From positions 50,588 to 114,587 of the forward strand of contig NZ_BMXS01000016.1 of the NCBI RefSeq assembly GCF_014651875.1: 64,000 nucleotides of DNA, written 5' to 3'. This DNA is from Litchfieldella qijiaojingensis (GTDB taxonomy: Bacteria > Pseudomonadota > Gammaproteobacteria > Pseudomonadales > Halomonadaceae). Below are positions 19,169 through 27,304 of this stretch, piece after piece (the first letter of the stretch is position 1; every line of letters begins with the position of its first letter). Under the pieces are notes generated by a model, which saw only the letters and a list, made by a program, of their open reading frames with translations, was not told where the DNA came from and made no database searches. Made by a program: the position numbers and the translations under genes.

Positions 19169-20128
19169 ATGCCTTCTCAGCTCGACACCCTGAAATGCTT
19201 CTCCCTGGTGGTAGCCGATACCGGCGATCTCGACGCCATCCGCCGTTACCAGCCCCAGGACGCCACCACCAACCCCTCGCTGATTCTCAAGGCCTTCGAA
19301 TTGCCCGGCCATCAGGCGCTGATCGACGAGGTGCTCGCGGCGATCAAGGCGACGGGCGGCGAGCGCCAGCCCCAGGTCGAGCAGGCCGTCGACGAACTCG
19401 CCGTGGCCATGGGCGCGGAGATCGCCCGCGCGGTACCAGGCCGGGTGTCCACAGAGGTGGCCGCCCGACTGTCCTTCGACATGGAAGCAAGCATCCGCAA
19501 GGCCCACGAGCTGATCGAGCGCTACGAACGACGCGGCGTGGCGAAGGACCGGGTGCTGATCAAGCTGGCCGCGACCTGGGAAGGCATCCGTGCCGCCGAG
19601 GTGCTCGAGAAGGATGGCATCCAGTGCAACCTGACACTGCTGTTCAGCGACGCCCAGGCCCAGGCCTGTTTCGATGCCGGAGTGTTCCTGGTCTCGCCGT
19701 TCGTCGGCCGGGTCAGCGACTGGTACCAGCAGGCGACCGGCCAGGACTTCACTGCCGATACCGACCCCGGCGTGCAGTTCGTGCGCGGCGTCTGCCAACG
19801 GGTCAGCCAGGGCGGTTACGACACCGTGGTGATGGGCGCCAGCTTCCGCACCACCGGCCAGGTACTGGCGCTGGCCGGCTGCCCGCGCCTGACCATCTCG
19901 CCGACCCTGCTCGAGGAACTGGCCGCCACCGATGGTGAGGTGAAACCTAAGGTGCTCATGACCCGTAGCGGCGGCCCGCGCCCGGCAACGCTCAGTGAAC
20001 CCGAGTTCCGCTGGGGCCACAACCAGGACGCCATGGCCAACGACAAGCTGGCCGAAGGCATCCGTCGCTTCGCCGAGGACCAGGAACGTCTTGAGGACCT
20101 GATCGCGGACCGGCTGGCGAGCCTCTGA
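19169..20128 (+). CDS. tal: Transaldolase
   Basis: Transaldolase exchanges dihydroxyacetone units between sedoheptulose 7-phosphate and glyceraldehyde 3-phosphate in the pentose phosphate pathway. The 319-residue protein matches the class-1 TalB length. The Schiff-base lysine falls at residue 132 in LIKLAATW, the same number as in E. coli TalB, and DATTNPSLILKA near residue 31 is diagnostic. The ATG at 19169 is preceded by GGAAC; an alternative ATG five codons earlier is possible. Its place at the end of the polyol operon fits disposal of xylulose 5-phosphate. Confidence 0.94.
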   Translation: MPSQLDTLKCFSLVVADTGDLDAIRRYQPQDATTNPSLILKAFELPGHQALIDEVLAAIKATGGERQPQVEQAVDELAVAMGAEIARAVPGRVSTEVAARLSFDMEASIRKAHELIERYERRGVAKDRVLIKLAATWEGIRAAEVLEKDGIQCNLTLLFSDAQAQACFDAGVFLVSPFVGRVSDWYQQATGQDFTADTDPGVQFVRGVCQRVSQGGYDTVVMGASFRTTGQVLALAGCPRLTISPTLLEELAATDGEVKPKVLMTRSGGPRPATLSEPEFRWGHNQDAMANDKLAEGIRRFAEDQERLEDLIADRLASL

Positions 20129-20240
20129 CCCGATAACCGCCTGACCCTAACCGCTTCGTGCTTTCCAACGGTCACGGCTCGAGTGGTCAAAAGGGCGATG
20201 GACGCTGCACGGTGGCGGGCGGAAGCCCCCACCTCCGGGA

Positions 20241-21239
20241 CTAGCGCAATAGAGTGGCAGAGATCACGACCTCGCGGGCGGCAGTGGCGGGGTCGTCGAT
20301 CTGCTCGAAGAGCAATTGAATCGCTTCGTGTCCCGCCTGGTAGGTATCATGAACGGCACACGGCACCGATACATCGAAAATATCGGCATATGGAAGGCGA
20401 TCGACACCCACCACGAGAACATCGTCCCGGGAAACATGGGCATCGTGCAAGGCGCGCATCGCACCCAGCGTAATCAGTTGGTTAAAACCGAAGACGGCTT
20501 GGGGAAGCGCACCTCGACGCAGATAGTCGGCCATGTCGCGGTAAGCCGGTTGAAGGGTGTAGTCACCCGGTCGCTGTTCAAGCGTCAAGGTGACACCAGC
20601 AGCGTCATAGGCCCCCTTGAGACCAGCCAGGCGTTGTTGCGTGATCTGCGAGCCACGAGGGCCAGTCAATGCCAGCACCTGCTGGATGCCTTGCTTCACC
20701 AACTGCTCGCCGAGCAATCTTCCCGCACGGTGGTTGTCCAGTACGACGCGACTAAAATCAGCAACGTTCAAGGTACGGTCCAGCATCACCACCGGCAACC
20801 TGGCCTGACGCAGTCGATCGAGATAGACGGGACGATACTCCGCATCGTCGGAGACGGGAGACAGGATGATACCAGCCACCTGGTAACTGAGGAGGGTCTC
20901 GATCGCCACTTCCTCGAGTTCCGGCGCGCCATCAGTATCGATGAGCATGATGGTGTAGTTCTGCTTCTTCGCATCACGCGAAATCGCCTTGATCACCTCG
21001 CTATAGAAGGGATTGTCGACACTCGCTGTGACCAGGCCGATCAAGCGATTCTCGCGACTTCTGAGGTGGCTGGCGAAAGCGTTAGGGACATACCCCAGTT
21101 CCCGAGCCGCGGCGAGAATCTTTTCTCGTGTCTCCGGCTTGACCTTGTCAGGTTTGTTCAAGGCACGCGACACCGTCATGTTGGTCAAGCCCACATGCTT
21201 GGCGATGTCGGTAATGGTCACCTTATTGCGTCTTGCCAT
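20241..21239 (-). CDS. LacI-family transcriptional regulator
   Basis: A 332-residue repressor with an N-terminal helix-turn-helix (VTITDIAKHVGLTNMTVSRA, residues 7-26), a hinge helix NAFASHLRSR and a periplasmic-binding-protein-like effector domain from about residue 65. It is convergent with the transaldolase gene, which makes it the likely regulator of the polyol operon and its operator at 12123-12142. It lies 25 bp downstream of prkB on the same strand and may share transcripts with purD-prkB. The effector is probably the transported sugar or a phosphorylated product. Confidence 0.9.
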   Translation of the reverse strand: MARRNKVTITDIAKHVGLTNMTVSRALNKPDKVKPETREKILAAARELGYVPNAFASHLRSRENRLIGLVTASVDNPFYSEVIKAISRDAKKQNYTIMLIDTDGAPELEEVAIETLLSYQVAGIILSPVSDDAEYRPVYLDRLRQARLPVVMLDRTLNVADFSRVVLDNHRAGRLLGEQLVKQGIQQVLALTGPRGSQITQQRLAGLKGAYDAAGVTLTLEQRPGDYTLQPAYRDMADYLRRGALPQAVFGFNQLITLGAMRALHDAHVSRDDVLVVGVDRLPYADIFDVSVPCAVHDTYQAGHEAIQLLFEQIDDPATAAREVVISATLLR

Positions 21240-21264
21240 GCCTCACCCGAGATGCCAAGCCAGT

Positions 21265-22137
21265 TCAGCGAAAACGTCGCTGAGCAAGCAGGTGCCGCAC
21301 CAACGGTGCGAGAATCAGTTCCATGGCCAGTGGCATGCGGGCTCCCGGCACTACCAGTGTATGCGGGCGACTCATGAAGGAGTCCTGGATCATCGCCAGC
21401 AGATAGGGGAAGTCCACCGTGGAGGGATCGCGGAAGCGGATCACCACGAAGGACTCGGCATCGGTGGGGATATCCTGGACCTCGAAGGGGTTGGAAGTAT
21501 CCACCGTAGGGACGCGCTGGAAGTTGATATGGGTACGCGAGAACTGCGGCTGGATATAACGCACATAATCGTGCATGCGCCCCAGGATGGTATCGATTAC
21601 CGCCTCCTGGGAATAGCCACGCAGCTTGGTGTCGCGGTCGATCTTCTGGATCCACTCCAGATTCATGGTCGGAGCCACCCCGACCAGCAGATCCACGTGG
21701 CGGGCGATGTCATGCTCGGCGGACACCAACCCGCCATGCAGGCCCTCGTAGAACAACAGGTCGGTGCCACAGGGCAGCGGCTGCCAGTCGGTGAAGGTAC
21801 CGACCCGGTGGCCACCCTCGATCATGCGCTTGTCTTCGGCATGGATATAGTGTCGATAGGTACCGGTGCCATGCTCGCCGTACTCTTGGAACAACGCCTC
21901 GAGCCGGTCGAGCAGGTTAGCTTCAACGGCGAAATGCGACAGTTCGTCCTTGCGCTCGGGTTCCTCGCGAAAGATCCGCGCCAGTTCATCCTTGGTATAG
22001 CGATGAAAGGCGTCGCCGTCGACCATGGCGGCATGCACGTCCTCGCGGGCAAACATGCGCTCGAAGGTACGCCGGACCGTGGTGGTACCGGCCCCCGAGG
22101 AGCCAGTCACAGCGATGATCGGATATTCCCGCGACAT
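21265..22137 (-). CDS. prkB: Phosphoribulokinase-like protein (PrkB type)
   Basis: The 290-residue protein matches the length of enterobacterial PrkB. It has a P-loop variant GSSGAGTTT at 12-20, VDGDAFHRYTKDEL around residue 40, and a LLFYEGLHGG motif typical of class I proteobacterial phosphoribulokinases, which phosphorylate ribulose 5-phosphate. No RuBisCO genes are visible, so a Calvin cycle cannot be claimed; the role of these proteins in heterotrophs is unclear. The ATG at 22137 was chosen because the upstream 96 codons lie in purD. Confidence 0.87.
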   Translation of the reverse strand: MSREYPIIAVTGSSGAGTTTVRRTFERMFAREDVHAAMVDGDAFHRYTKDELARIFREEPERKDELSHFAVEANLLDRLEALFQEYGEHGTGTYRHYIHAEDKRMIEGGHRVGTFTDWQPLPCGTDLLFYEGLHGGLVSAEHDIARHVDLLVGVAPTMNLEWIQKIDRDTKLRGYSQEAVIDTILGRMHDYVRYIQPQFSRTHINFQRVPTVDTSNPFEVQDIPTDAESFVVIRFRDPSTVDFPYLLAMIQDSFMSRPHTLVVPGARMPLAMELILAPLVRHLLAQRRFR

Positions 22138-22153
22138 CAGACAACGCTCCGAG

Positions 22154-23440
22154 TCAAGTCTCTCTGGCGATGGCCCGATGGGCGATATCGCGCCGATAGT
22201 GCGCATCAGGCCAGTGAATGGCCGATACTCCCCGGTACGCCGTATCGCGTGCCTGCGACACGCTCTCGCCCAGGGCAGACACACATAGCACGCGCCCTCC
22301 ACTGGTGACGACTCGGCCTTTGTCGTCATGGGCGGTACCGGCATGGAACACCTTGCAATCGAGGCTATCCACCGTGTCGAGCCCTTCGATGACATCGCCC
22401 TTGCGATACTCTCCAGGATAGCCACCGGCGGCCATCACCACCGCAACGGCTGGGCGAGGATCCCACTCGCAACGCTCGCCGGCCAGGCGCCCCTGGGCAC
22501 CGGCCAGGCACAAAGAGGCCAGGTCCGATCGCAGGCGCTGCATGATTGGCTGGGTCTCCGGGTCGCCGAAACGACAATTGTATTCGATGACCTTGGGTGC
22601 ACCTTCAGCATCGATCATCAAGCCGGCATACAGAAAGCCGGTATAGGGATGGCCCTCGTCGGCCATGCCGCGTACGGTGGGCAGGATGACCTCGTCCATG
22701 ATCCGTTGGTTCACCTCCGGCGTCACCACCGGCGCCGGCGAATAGGCTCCCATGCCGCCGGTATTGGGGCCAGCGTCGCCGTCGAGGGCACGCTTGTGGT
22801 CCTGACTGGTGGCCATGGGCAATACGGTCTTGCCATCGACCATGACGATAAAGCTGGCCTCTTCGCCCTCCAGGTACTCCTCGATCACCACACGTGCCCC
22901 GGCATCGCCGAAGGCATTTGCCTCGAGCATGTCACGAATCGCGGCCTCCGCTTCCTGCTCGGTCATGGCCACGATCACCCCCTTGCCGGCTGCCAGACCG
23001 TCGGCCTTGATGACGATGGGGGCGCCTTTCTCGGCCAGGTAGGCCAATGCCGGCTCCACGGCGGTGAAGGTCCGATATTCGGCGGTTGGAATACCATGAC
23101 GGGCCAGGAAATCCTTGGTGAAGGACTTGGAACCCTCGAGCTGAGCCGCGGCCTGAGTGGGACCGAAGATGGCCAGACCAGCAGCCTGGAAACGATCGAC
23201 CACCCCTGCGACCAAGGGTGCCTCGGGGCCGACGATGGTCAGGTCGATTCCGATGCGGCGGGCGAAGGCTTCCAGCCCCTCGAGGTCGCTGGCCTCGATC
23301 GCCACATTGGTCAGCCCCGGGTCCTGTGCCGTACCGGCATTGCCCGGGGCAACGTAGACCTCTTCCACCTGCGCGGACTGAGCGACTTTCCAGGCTAGGG
23401 CATGTTCGCGGCCACCGCCGCCGATGATCAGAACCTTCAT
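22154..23440 (-). CDS. purD: Phosphoribosylamine-glycine ligase
   Basis: PurD joins 5-phosphoribosylamine and glycine with ATP, the second step of purine synthesis. The 428-residue protein starts MKVLIIGGGGREHALAWK, the family's N-terminal domain, and contains the ATP-grasp segments APIVIKADGLAAGKGVIVA and VEVIEYNCRFGDPE-like KVIEYNCRFGDPETQ. It precedes prkB by 16 bp. purH, its usual partner, is not in the window. Confidence 0.95.
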   Translation of the reverse strand: MKVLIIGGGGREHALAWKVAQSAQVEEVYVAPGNAGTAQDPGLTNVAIEASDLEGLEAFARRIGIDLTIVGPEAPLVAGVVDRFQAAGLAIFGPTQAAAQLEGSKSFTKDFLARHGIPTAEYRTFTAVEPALAYLAEKGAPIVIKADGLAAGKGVIVAMTEQEAEAAIRDMLEANAFGDAGARVVIEEYLEGEEASFIVMVDGKTVLPMATSQDHKRALDGDAGPNTGGMGAYSPAPVVTPEVNQRIMDEVILPTVRGMADEGHPYTGFLYAGLMIDAEGAPKVIEYNCRFGDPETQPIMQRLRSDLASLCLAGAQGRLAGERCEWDPRPAVAVVMAAGGYPGEYRKGDVIEGLDTVDSLDCKVFHAGTAHDDKGRVVTSGGRVLCVSALGESVSQARDTAYRGVSAIHWPDAHYRRDIAHRAIARET

Positions 23441-23522
23441 CTGGGAAACCTTGATCGATGGTTATGGAAAATCGGCGTATTATGCCAGAAAGTGATCGCC
23501 TCTTCCCGCGAGCTTCGCACGC

Positions 23523-23972
23523 TCAGTCTTCGTCGTCGTCCTTGCGACTGCGCTGATTGATGGTCTGCTGCCAGAAGCGCATGTTTTCCTCGGCCAGCTC
23601 GCGCATGAGCTCCATCGGCGAATGCTGCATGGCCTGCTGCCACTGATCCTGCATGCGCTGCTGCTGTTCCAGCATCAGGCGCGTGCCCTGCTCCAGATAA
23701 CGCGCCAGCGGCAGCGGTTGCGACATGGCATAGACACGGATCAACTGCTCCAGCAGGCCGTTGGAGAATACTTCGGCTTCGCTGTCGGCCTGCTCCTGTT
23801 CGATGATGATCGACAACAGGATCGTTCGGGTCAGATCCTCACCGGTCTTGGCATCCTCGACGCGAAACGGCACCTCATCCAGAATCAGCCGACGCAGGTC
23901 CTCGAGGGTCACGTAGCGGCTCTGCTCGGTATCGTAGAGCCGACGATTGGCATATTTGCGAATCACGCGCAC
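23523..23972 (-). CDS. phaR: Polyhydroxyalkanoate synthesis repressor PhaR
   Basis: PhaR binds DNA and PHA granules and represses phasin genes until polymer accumulates. The 149 residues open with the diagnostic DNA-binding block MRVIRKYANRRLYDTEQSRY, followed by a PHB-accumulation regulatory domain and a charged glutamine-rich coiled-coil stretch (MLEQQQRMQDQWQQAMQ). No PHA synthase or phasin gene is near. Halomonads commonly store PHB. Confidence 0.9.
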   Translation of the reverse strand: MRVIRKYANRRLYDTEQSRYVTLEDLRRLILDEVPFRVEDAKTGEDLTRTILLSIIIEQEQADSEAEVFSNGLLEQLIRVYAMSQPLPLARYLEQGTRLMLEQQQRMQDQWQQAMQHSPMELMRELAEENMRFWQQTINQRSRKDDDED

Positions 23973-24054
23973 GGCGCTGCTCCTGATTTGTCGTCTTTGC
24001 TGCTATTGTGCACCGCGCTAAGCTTTCAAGCCAATCCGCGTGCATCGAGTCCCC

Positions 24055-24768
24055 ATGAACCTGATCCTGCTCGCCGCCCAAGACCTTCTCGACGACCACT
24101 GCGCCGTGGTTCGCGACCCACGCCGCCTGCGTCATCTGCGCGAAGTGCACCGCGCCAACGTTGGCGACGAACTGACGCTGGGCGTGGTCGGCGGCAAGCT
24201 CGGCCGGGGACGATTGACCCAGCTCGACGCCGACGAGGCACGATTCGAGGTCGATCGACTCGATCAATCCCCTCCCCCACCACTGCCGGTGCACCTGGTA
24301 CTCGCCCTGCCACGACCGCGCATGCTGGCACGCTCACTGGAACATGTCACTGCCCTGGGGGTAAAGCAAATCACCTTGTTGCATACCCGGCGGGTGGAAA
24401 AAAGCTACTGGCAATCCCCGGAACTCAGGCCCGAGAAGATCCATCAGCACCTGGTGCTGGGGCTCGAACAGGCTCGTGACACCGTACTGCCCGAGGTGAA
24501 CCTGGCGACCCGCTTCAAACCCTTCGTCGAAGACCGCCTGCCCGGCCTGCTCGAGCATCGTCGTGGGCTACTGGCCCACCCCGGCATGCGCGATGCCTGT
24601 CCGCGTGGCATCGACGAGCCCACGTTGCTGGTTATCGGCCCGGAAGGCGGCTTCATTCCTTATGAAGTCGAGCGGCTGCTCGAAGCCGGCTGCCATGGCA
24701 TTCACCTGGGCGGACGCATCCTGCGCGTGGAAACGGCGGTCACGGCGCTGCTGTCACGACTGTTCTGA
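24055..24768 (+). CDS. rsmE: 16S rRNA (uracil1498-N3)-methyltransferase
   Basis: RsmE methylates U1498 of 16S rRNA after 30S assembly. The 237-residue protein has an N-terminal PUA-like domain (HLREVHRANVGDELTLG) and a C-terminal SPOUT knot with IGPEGGFIPYEVERL and LGGRILRVETAV. The ATG at 24055 was preferred to one five codons earlier on family length. Its 3' end overlaps that of convergent mltB by 15 bp. Confidence 0.94.
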   Translation: MNLILLAAQDLLDDHCAVVRDPRRLRHLREVHRANVGDELTLGVVGGKLGRGRLTQLDADEARFEVDRLDQSPPPPLPVHLVLALPRPRMLARSLEHVTALGVKQITLLHTRRVEKSYWQSPELRPEKIHQHLVLGLEQARDTVLPEVNLATRFKPFVEDRLPGLLEHRRGLLAHPGMRDACPRGIDEPTLLVIGPEGGFIPYEVERLLEAGCHGIHLGGRILRVETAVTALLSRLF

Positions 24769-26052
24769 CTGCAGCCGTTCCAGCAATCGCCGGGTGGCGA
24801 AGCCATCCGGTATGTGGTCGATGCTACGCTGGTATTCACGCAGCCCGCGACGCGTATTGGGGCCCATCACCCCATCCGGCGTCCCGGTATCGAAGCCCTG
24901 GGCGTTGAGCCGCTGCTGCATTTCACGCACCTGACTGCGCGACAACGGTTGTTCGTGACGGGGCCAAGACTGGGCTACCGTACCACGCCCAGCGATTCCA
25001 TCGGCGAGCGTCCCCACCGCCAGAGCATAGCTGGTGGCGTTGTTATACCGCAGAATGGCCCGGTAATTGGGGCCGACCAGAAACGCCGGACCCTGCGCAC
25101 CGGCGGGAGCGATCACCGAGGCAGAATCGAAATTCGGCAAGGCCCCGCCAGCCAAGGGACGCACACCCTGTGACGCCCACTCCTGGCTGGACAGGTGGGT
25201 GGAAAGCTCGGTCCGGGAATAGTCGAAGCCATCCGGTAGCACGACTTCCCCCCCCCAGGGCTGACCGGAGCGCCAGCCGGCCTCTGCAAGATAGTTGGCG
25301 GTGGAGGCCATGACATCGGGAATGCTGCCCCAGATGTCACGGCGTCCGTCACCATCGCCATCCACTGCATGACGTTCGAAACTGGATGGCAGAAACTGGG
25401 TATGCCCCATGGCCCCGGCCCACGATCCCTGCATGCGCTCACGACTGATATCGCCTCGCTCCAGGATGCGCAGCGCCGACATCAGCTCGTTGCGAGCGAA
25501 ATCCGGGCGACGGCCGTCATACCCCAGGGTGGCCAGCGCATCGATGGTCGAGAAGCTACCGAAATTGCTGCCGTAATTACTCTCGATCCCCCAGATGGCC
25601 GTCACGATTTCCCGAGGCACACCGTAGCGACGTTCCATTTCTCGAGCGGTGTCGCCATGCTCGGAGAGCTTGGCACGCCCTTGGTCGATCCGCGTCGATG
25701 ATACGGCGATATCCAGGTATTCCCAGATCGGACGTACGAACTCCGGCTGCGAGCGATCAAGCTCGATGACTCTCGGTTGGTAGCTCACCCTGTCGAAGGC
25801 TGCCGCCAGAGTGGCTTCGTCGATGCCTTCGGCACGTGCGCGGGCACGGAAATCGGTGACCCAGGCCGCGAAACTGGCAGGTCGCACGACCACTTGGGAA
25901 TCGTCGACTGCCGCGGATGCGGTAGCGGGGGAAGGCGTCGTTTCGTGCGCCTGCGGCGTGACCTTGGCGGCCGCCGGCCGGGAGCCTTCAGGAGTGGCCT
26001 GGCAACCGGCCAGGGCCATCAACAGCAGCGATGGGATCAGAATCTTGCGCAT
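24754..26052 (-). CDS. mltB: Membrane-bound lytic murein transglycosylase, MltB family lipoprotein
   Basis: The enzyme cleaves MurNAc-GlcNAc bonds to 1,6-anhydro products that feed wall recycling, linking it loosely to amgK-murU. The 432 residues begin with a lipoprotein signal whose lipobox LAGC puts the acylated cysteine at 17. The catalytic domain has Glu157 in WGIESNYGSNFG, then GAMGHTQFLPSSF and DIWGSIPDVMASTANYL. A C-terminal peptidoglycan-binding domain (residues about 365-425) includes QRLNAQGFDTGTPDGVMG. The ATG at 26052 has AAGGA upstream. Confidence 0.92.
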   Translation of the reverse strand: MRKILIPSLLLMALAGCQATPEGSRPAAAKVTPQAHETTPSPATASAAVDDSQVVVRPASFAAWVTDFRARARAEGIDEATLAAAFDRVSYQPRVIELDRSQPEFVRPIWEYLDIAVSSTRIDQGRAKLSEHGDTAREMERRYGVPREIVTAIWGIESNYGSNFGSFSTIDALATLGYDGRRPDFARNELMSALRILERGDISRERMQGSWAGAMGHTQFLPSSFERHAVDGDGDGRRDIWGSIPDVMASTANYLAEAGWRSGQPWGGEVVLPDGFDYSRTELSTHLSSQEWASQGVRPLAGGALPNFDSASVIAPAGAQGPAFLVGPNYRAILRYNNATSYALAVGTLADGIAGRGTVAQSWPRHEQPLSRSQVREMQQRLNAQGFDTGTPDGVMGPNTRRGLREYQRSIDHIPDGFATRRLLERLQSEQS

Positions 26053-26138
26053 GGTCATCCTTGTGAGCGTGCTCGTCAGGCCGGACGAAGGGTGCCGACC
26101 GTCCGAGTCGCGAAGAGGTCGGTGCATGATAACTCGGC

Positions 26139-26543
26139 TCACCGGGTGTCGGAATCCTGAGGCAGGCGTTGCGCGTTGGCCTTGGTTTCCAAACCGCTCT
26201 TCAACTCGTGGGTCAGGGGGTCGTAGTTGGGACGCAGCTCATCCTTGACCGTGCCGCTCCACAACTTGGTTCCCAAGAAATAACCGGCGCGCCCGATGAC
26301 ATGAGCGGCAACCGGCGCTGTCATCAGCACGAAGACGATGACACCGAAGGCCCTGGCAACCACCGCCACCTCGGCGAAATGCAGTGCCACGGCCAGCATC
26401 ACCAGTGCCACACCCAGAGTGGCGGCCTTGGTGGTGGCATGCATGCGCGTCAACAGATCCGGCAAACGCAATACCCCTACGGCCGCCAGCAACATGAAGG
26501 AGGCTCCGGTGAGCAACAACGCCCCCTTGATCACCTCAATCAT
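26139..26543 (-). CDS. mrpG: Mrp antiporter subunit G (cluster 1)
   Basis: MrpG is a small membrane subunit of the multi-subunit Na+/H+ antiporter. The 134 residues contain three hydrophobic helices with the family motif RLPDLLTRMHATTKAATLGV and a polar C-terminal tail. The ATG at 26543 has GGAGG upstream and overlaps the mrpF stop by 8 bp. It ends the seven-gene minus-strand operon; mltB follows after 86 bp. Confidence 0.92.
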   Translation of the reverse strand: MIEVIKGALLLTGASFMLLAAVGVLRLPDLLTRMHATTKAATLGVALVMLAVALHFAEVAVVARAFGVIVFVLMTAPVAAHVIGRAGYFLGTKLWSGTVKDELRPNYDPLTHELKSGLETKANAQRLPQDSDTR

Positions 26544-26805
26544 CCTGCGGTCCTCCGCGTTCCAGAAAGCGGGCGAAGCCAATGGACGCCAGAAAAGCCA
26601 TCAACGCCATGACGATGGTCACATCGAGAAAGCTGGCCACGTCGGTCATGATGGCGATGACGCCAATGACGCCGACGATCAGCGTCGAGAACAGCTCCAG
26701 CGCCACCACCCGATCCGGTAGCGTTGGTCCTTTGACCAGACGTACGAACGCCAGGCACATCGCCAGCGTCATCAGCGCCAGGGTTATGCCGATCACGATG
26801 TCCAC
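26536..26805 (-). CDS. mrpF: Mrp antiporter subunit F (cluster 1)
   Basis: An 89-residue three-helix subunit with the conserved VKGPTLPDRVVALE motif and a GFARFLERG end. The start is a GTG at 26805 with GAGGAGG four to five bases upstream; the nearby ATG is out of frame. Deleting single Mrp subunits generally abolishes transport, so all seven are expected to act together. Confidence 0.9.
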   Translation of the reverse strand: MDIVIGITLALMTLAMCLAFVRLVKGPTLPDRVVALELFSTLIVGVIGVIAIMTDVASFLDVTIVMALMAFLASIGFARFLERGGPQDD

Positions 26806-26830
26806 ATGACCTCCTCGGTGCGTAACATCC

Positions 26831-27304
26831 TTAGCGAAACAGCTCCAAGGCACGTCGCTCTAGCTCTGCCAACCCTCGACGCAACTCCGGCTCATCATCC
26901 AGGAACATGGCATGGATATACAGCACCCGGCGGTCGTCGGATACGTCCAGGCTCAGGGTACCGGGTGTCAGCGAGATCAGGTTGGCGACGAAAGTGATCT
27001 CGAATTCGGTCTCCGCCTTGAGCGGCATGGCGATCACGCCGGGCTTCATGTACCAGGGCGGCGTCACGATGTCGAAAGCCACACGCAGATTGGCCTTGAC
27101 CAGTTCGCCCAGGAAGAAGCCGACGAACATCACAATACGCGGCAAGCGCTGGGAGTAGCCGTCCAGTGCCTCGACCTGTGACTGAATCAATGCCAGGGTG
27201 ACATAACCGAACACCAGACCCGCGAGTAGATTGGGGCCACTGAAATCGCCGGTCAGGACCACCCAGGCCAAGGCCAACAACAGATTCCAGGCCGCGCCGA
27301 TCAT
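26831..27304 (-). CDS. mrpE: Mrp antiporter subunit E (cluster 1)
   Basis: A 157-residue subunit with two to three N-terminal helices and a cytoplasmic domain carrying the diagnostic FVANLISLTPGTLSLDVSDD and YIHAMFLDD segments. The ATG at 27304 overlaps the mrpD stop (ATGA), indicating coupling. Confidence 0.92.
   Translation of the reverse strand: MIGAAWNLLLALAWVVLTGDFSGPNLLAGLVFGYVTLALIQSQVEALDGYSQRLPRIVMFVGFFLGELVKANLRVAFDIVTPPWYMKPGVIAMPLKAETEFEITFVANLISLTPGTLSLDVSDDRRVLYIHAMFLDDEPELRRGLAELERRALELFR

Noticed and set aside
20129..20240. Terminator between transaldolase and the LacI gene
   Set aside because: Only weak GC-rich pairing is present and no T-tract is seen on either strand.
12202..21239. 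Genomic island with attachment sites around the polyol operon
   Set aside because: No integrase, tRNA target or flanking direct repeats were found, and codon character matches the neighbours.
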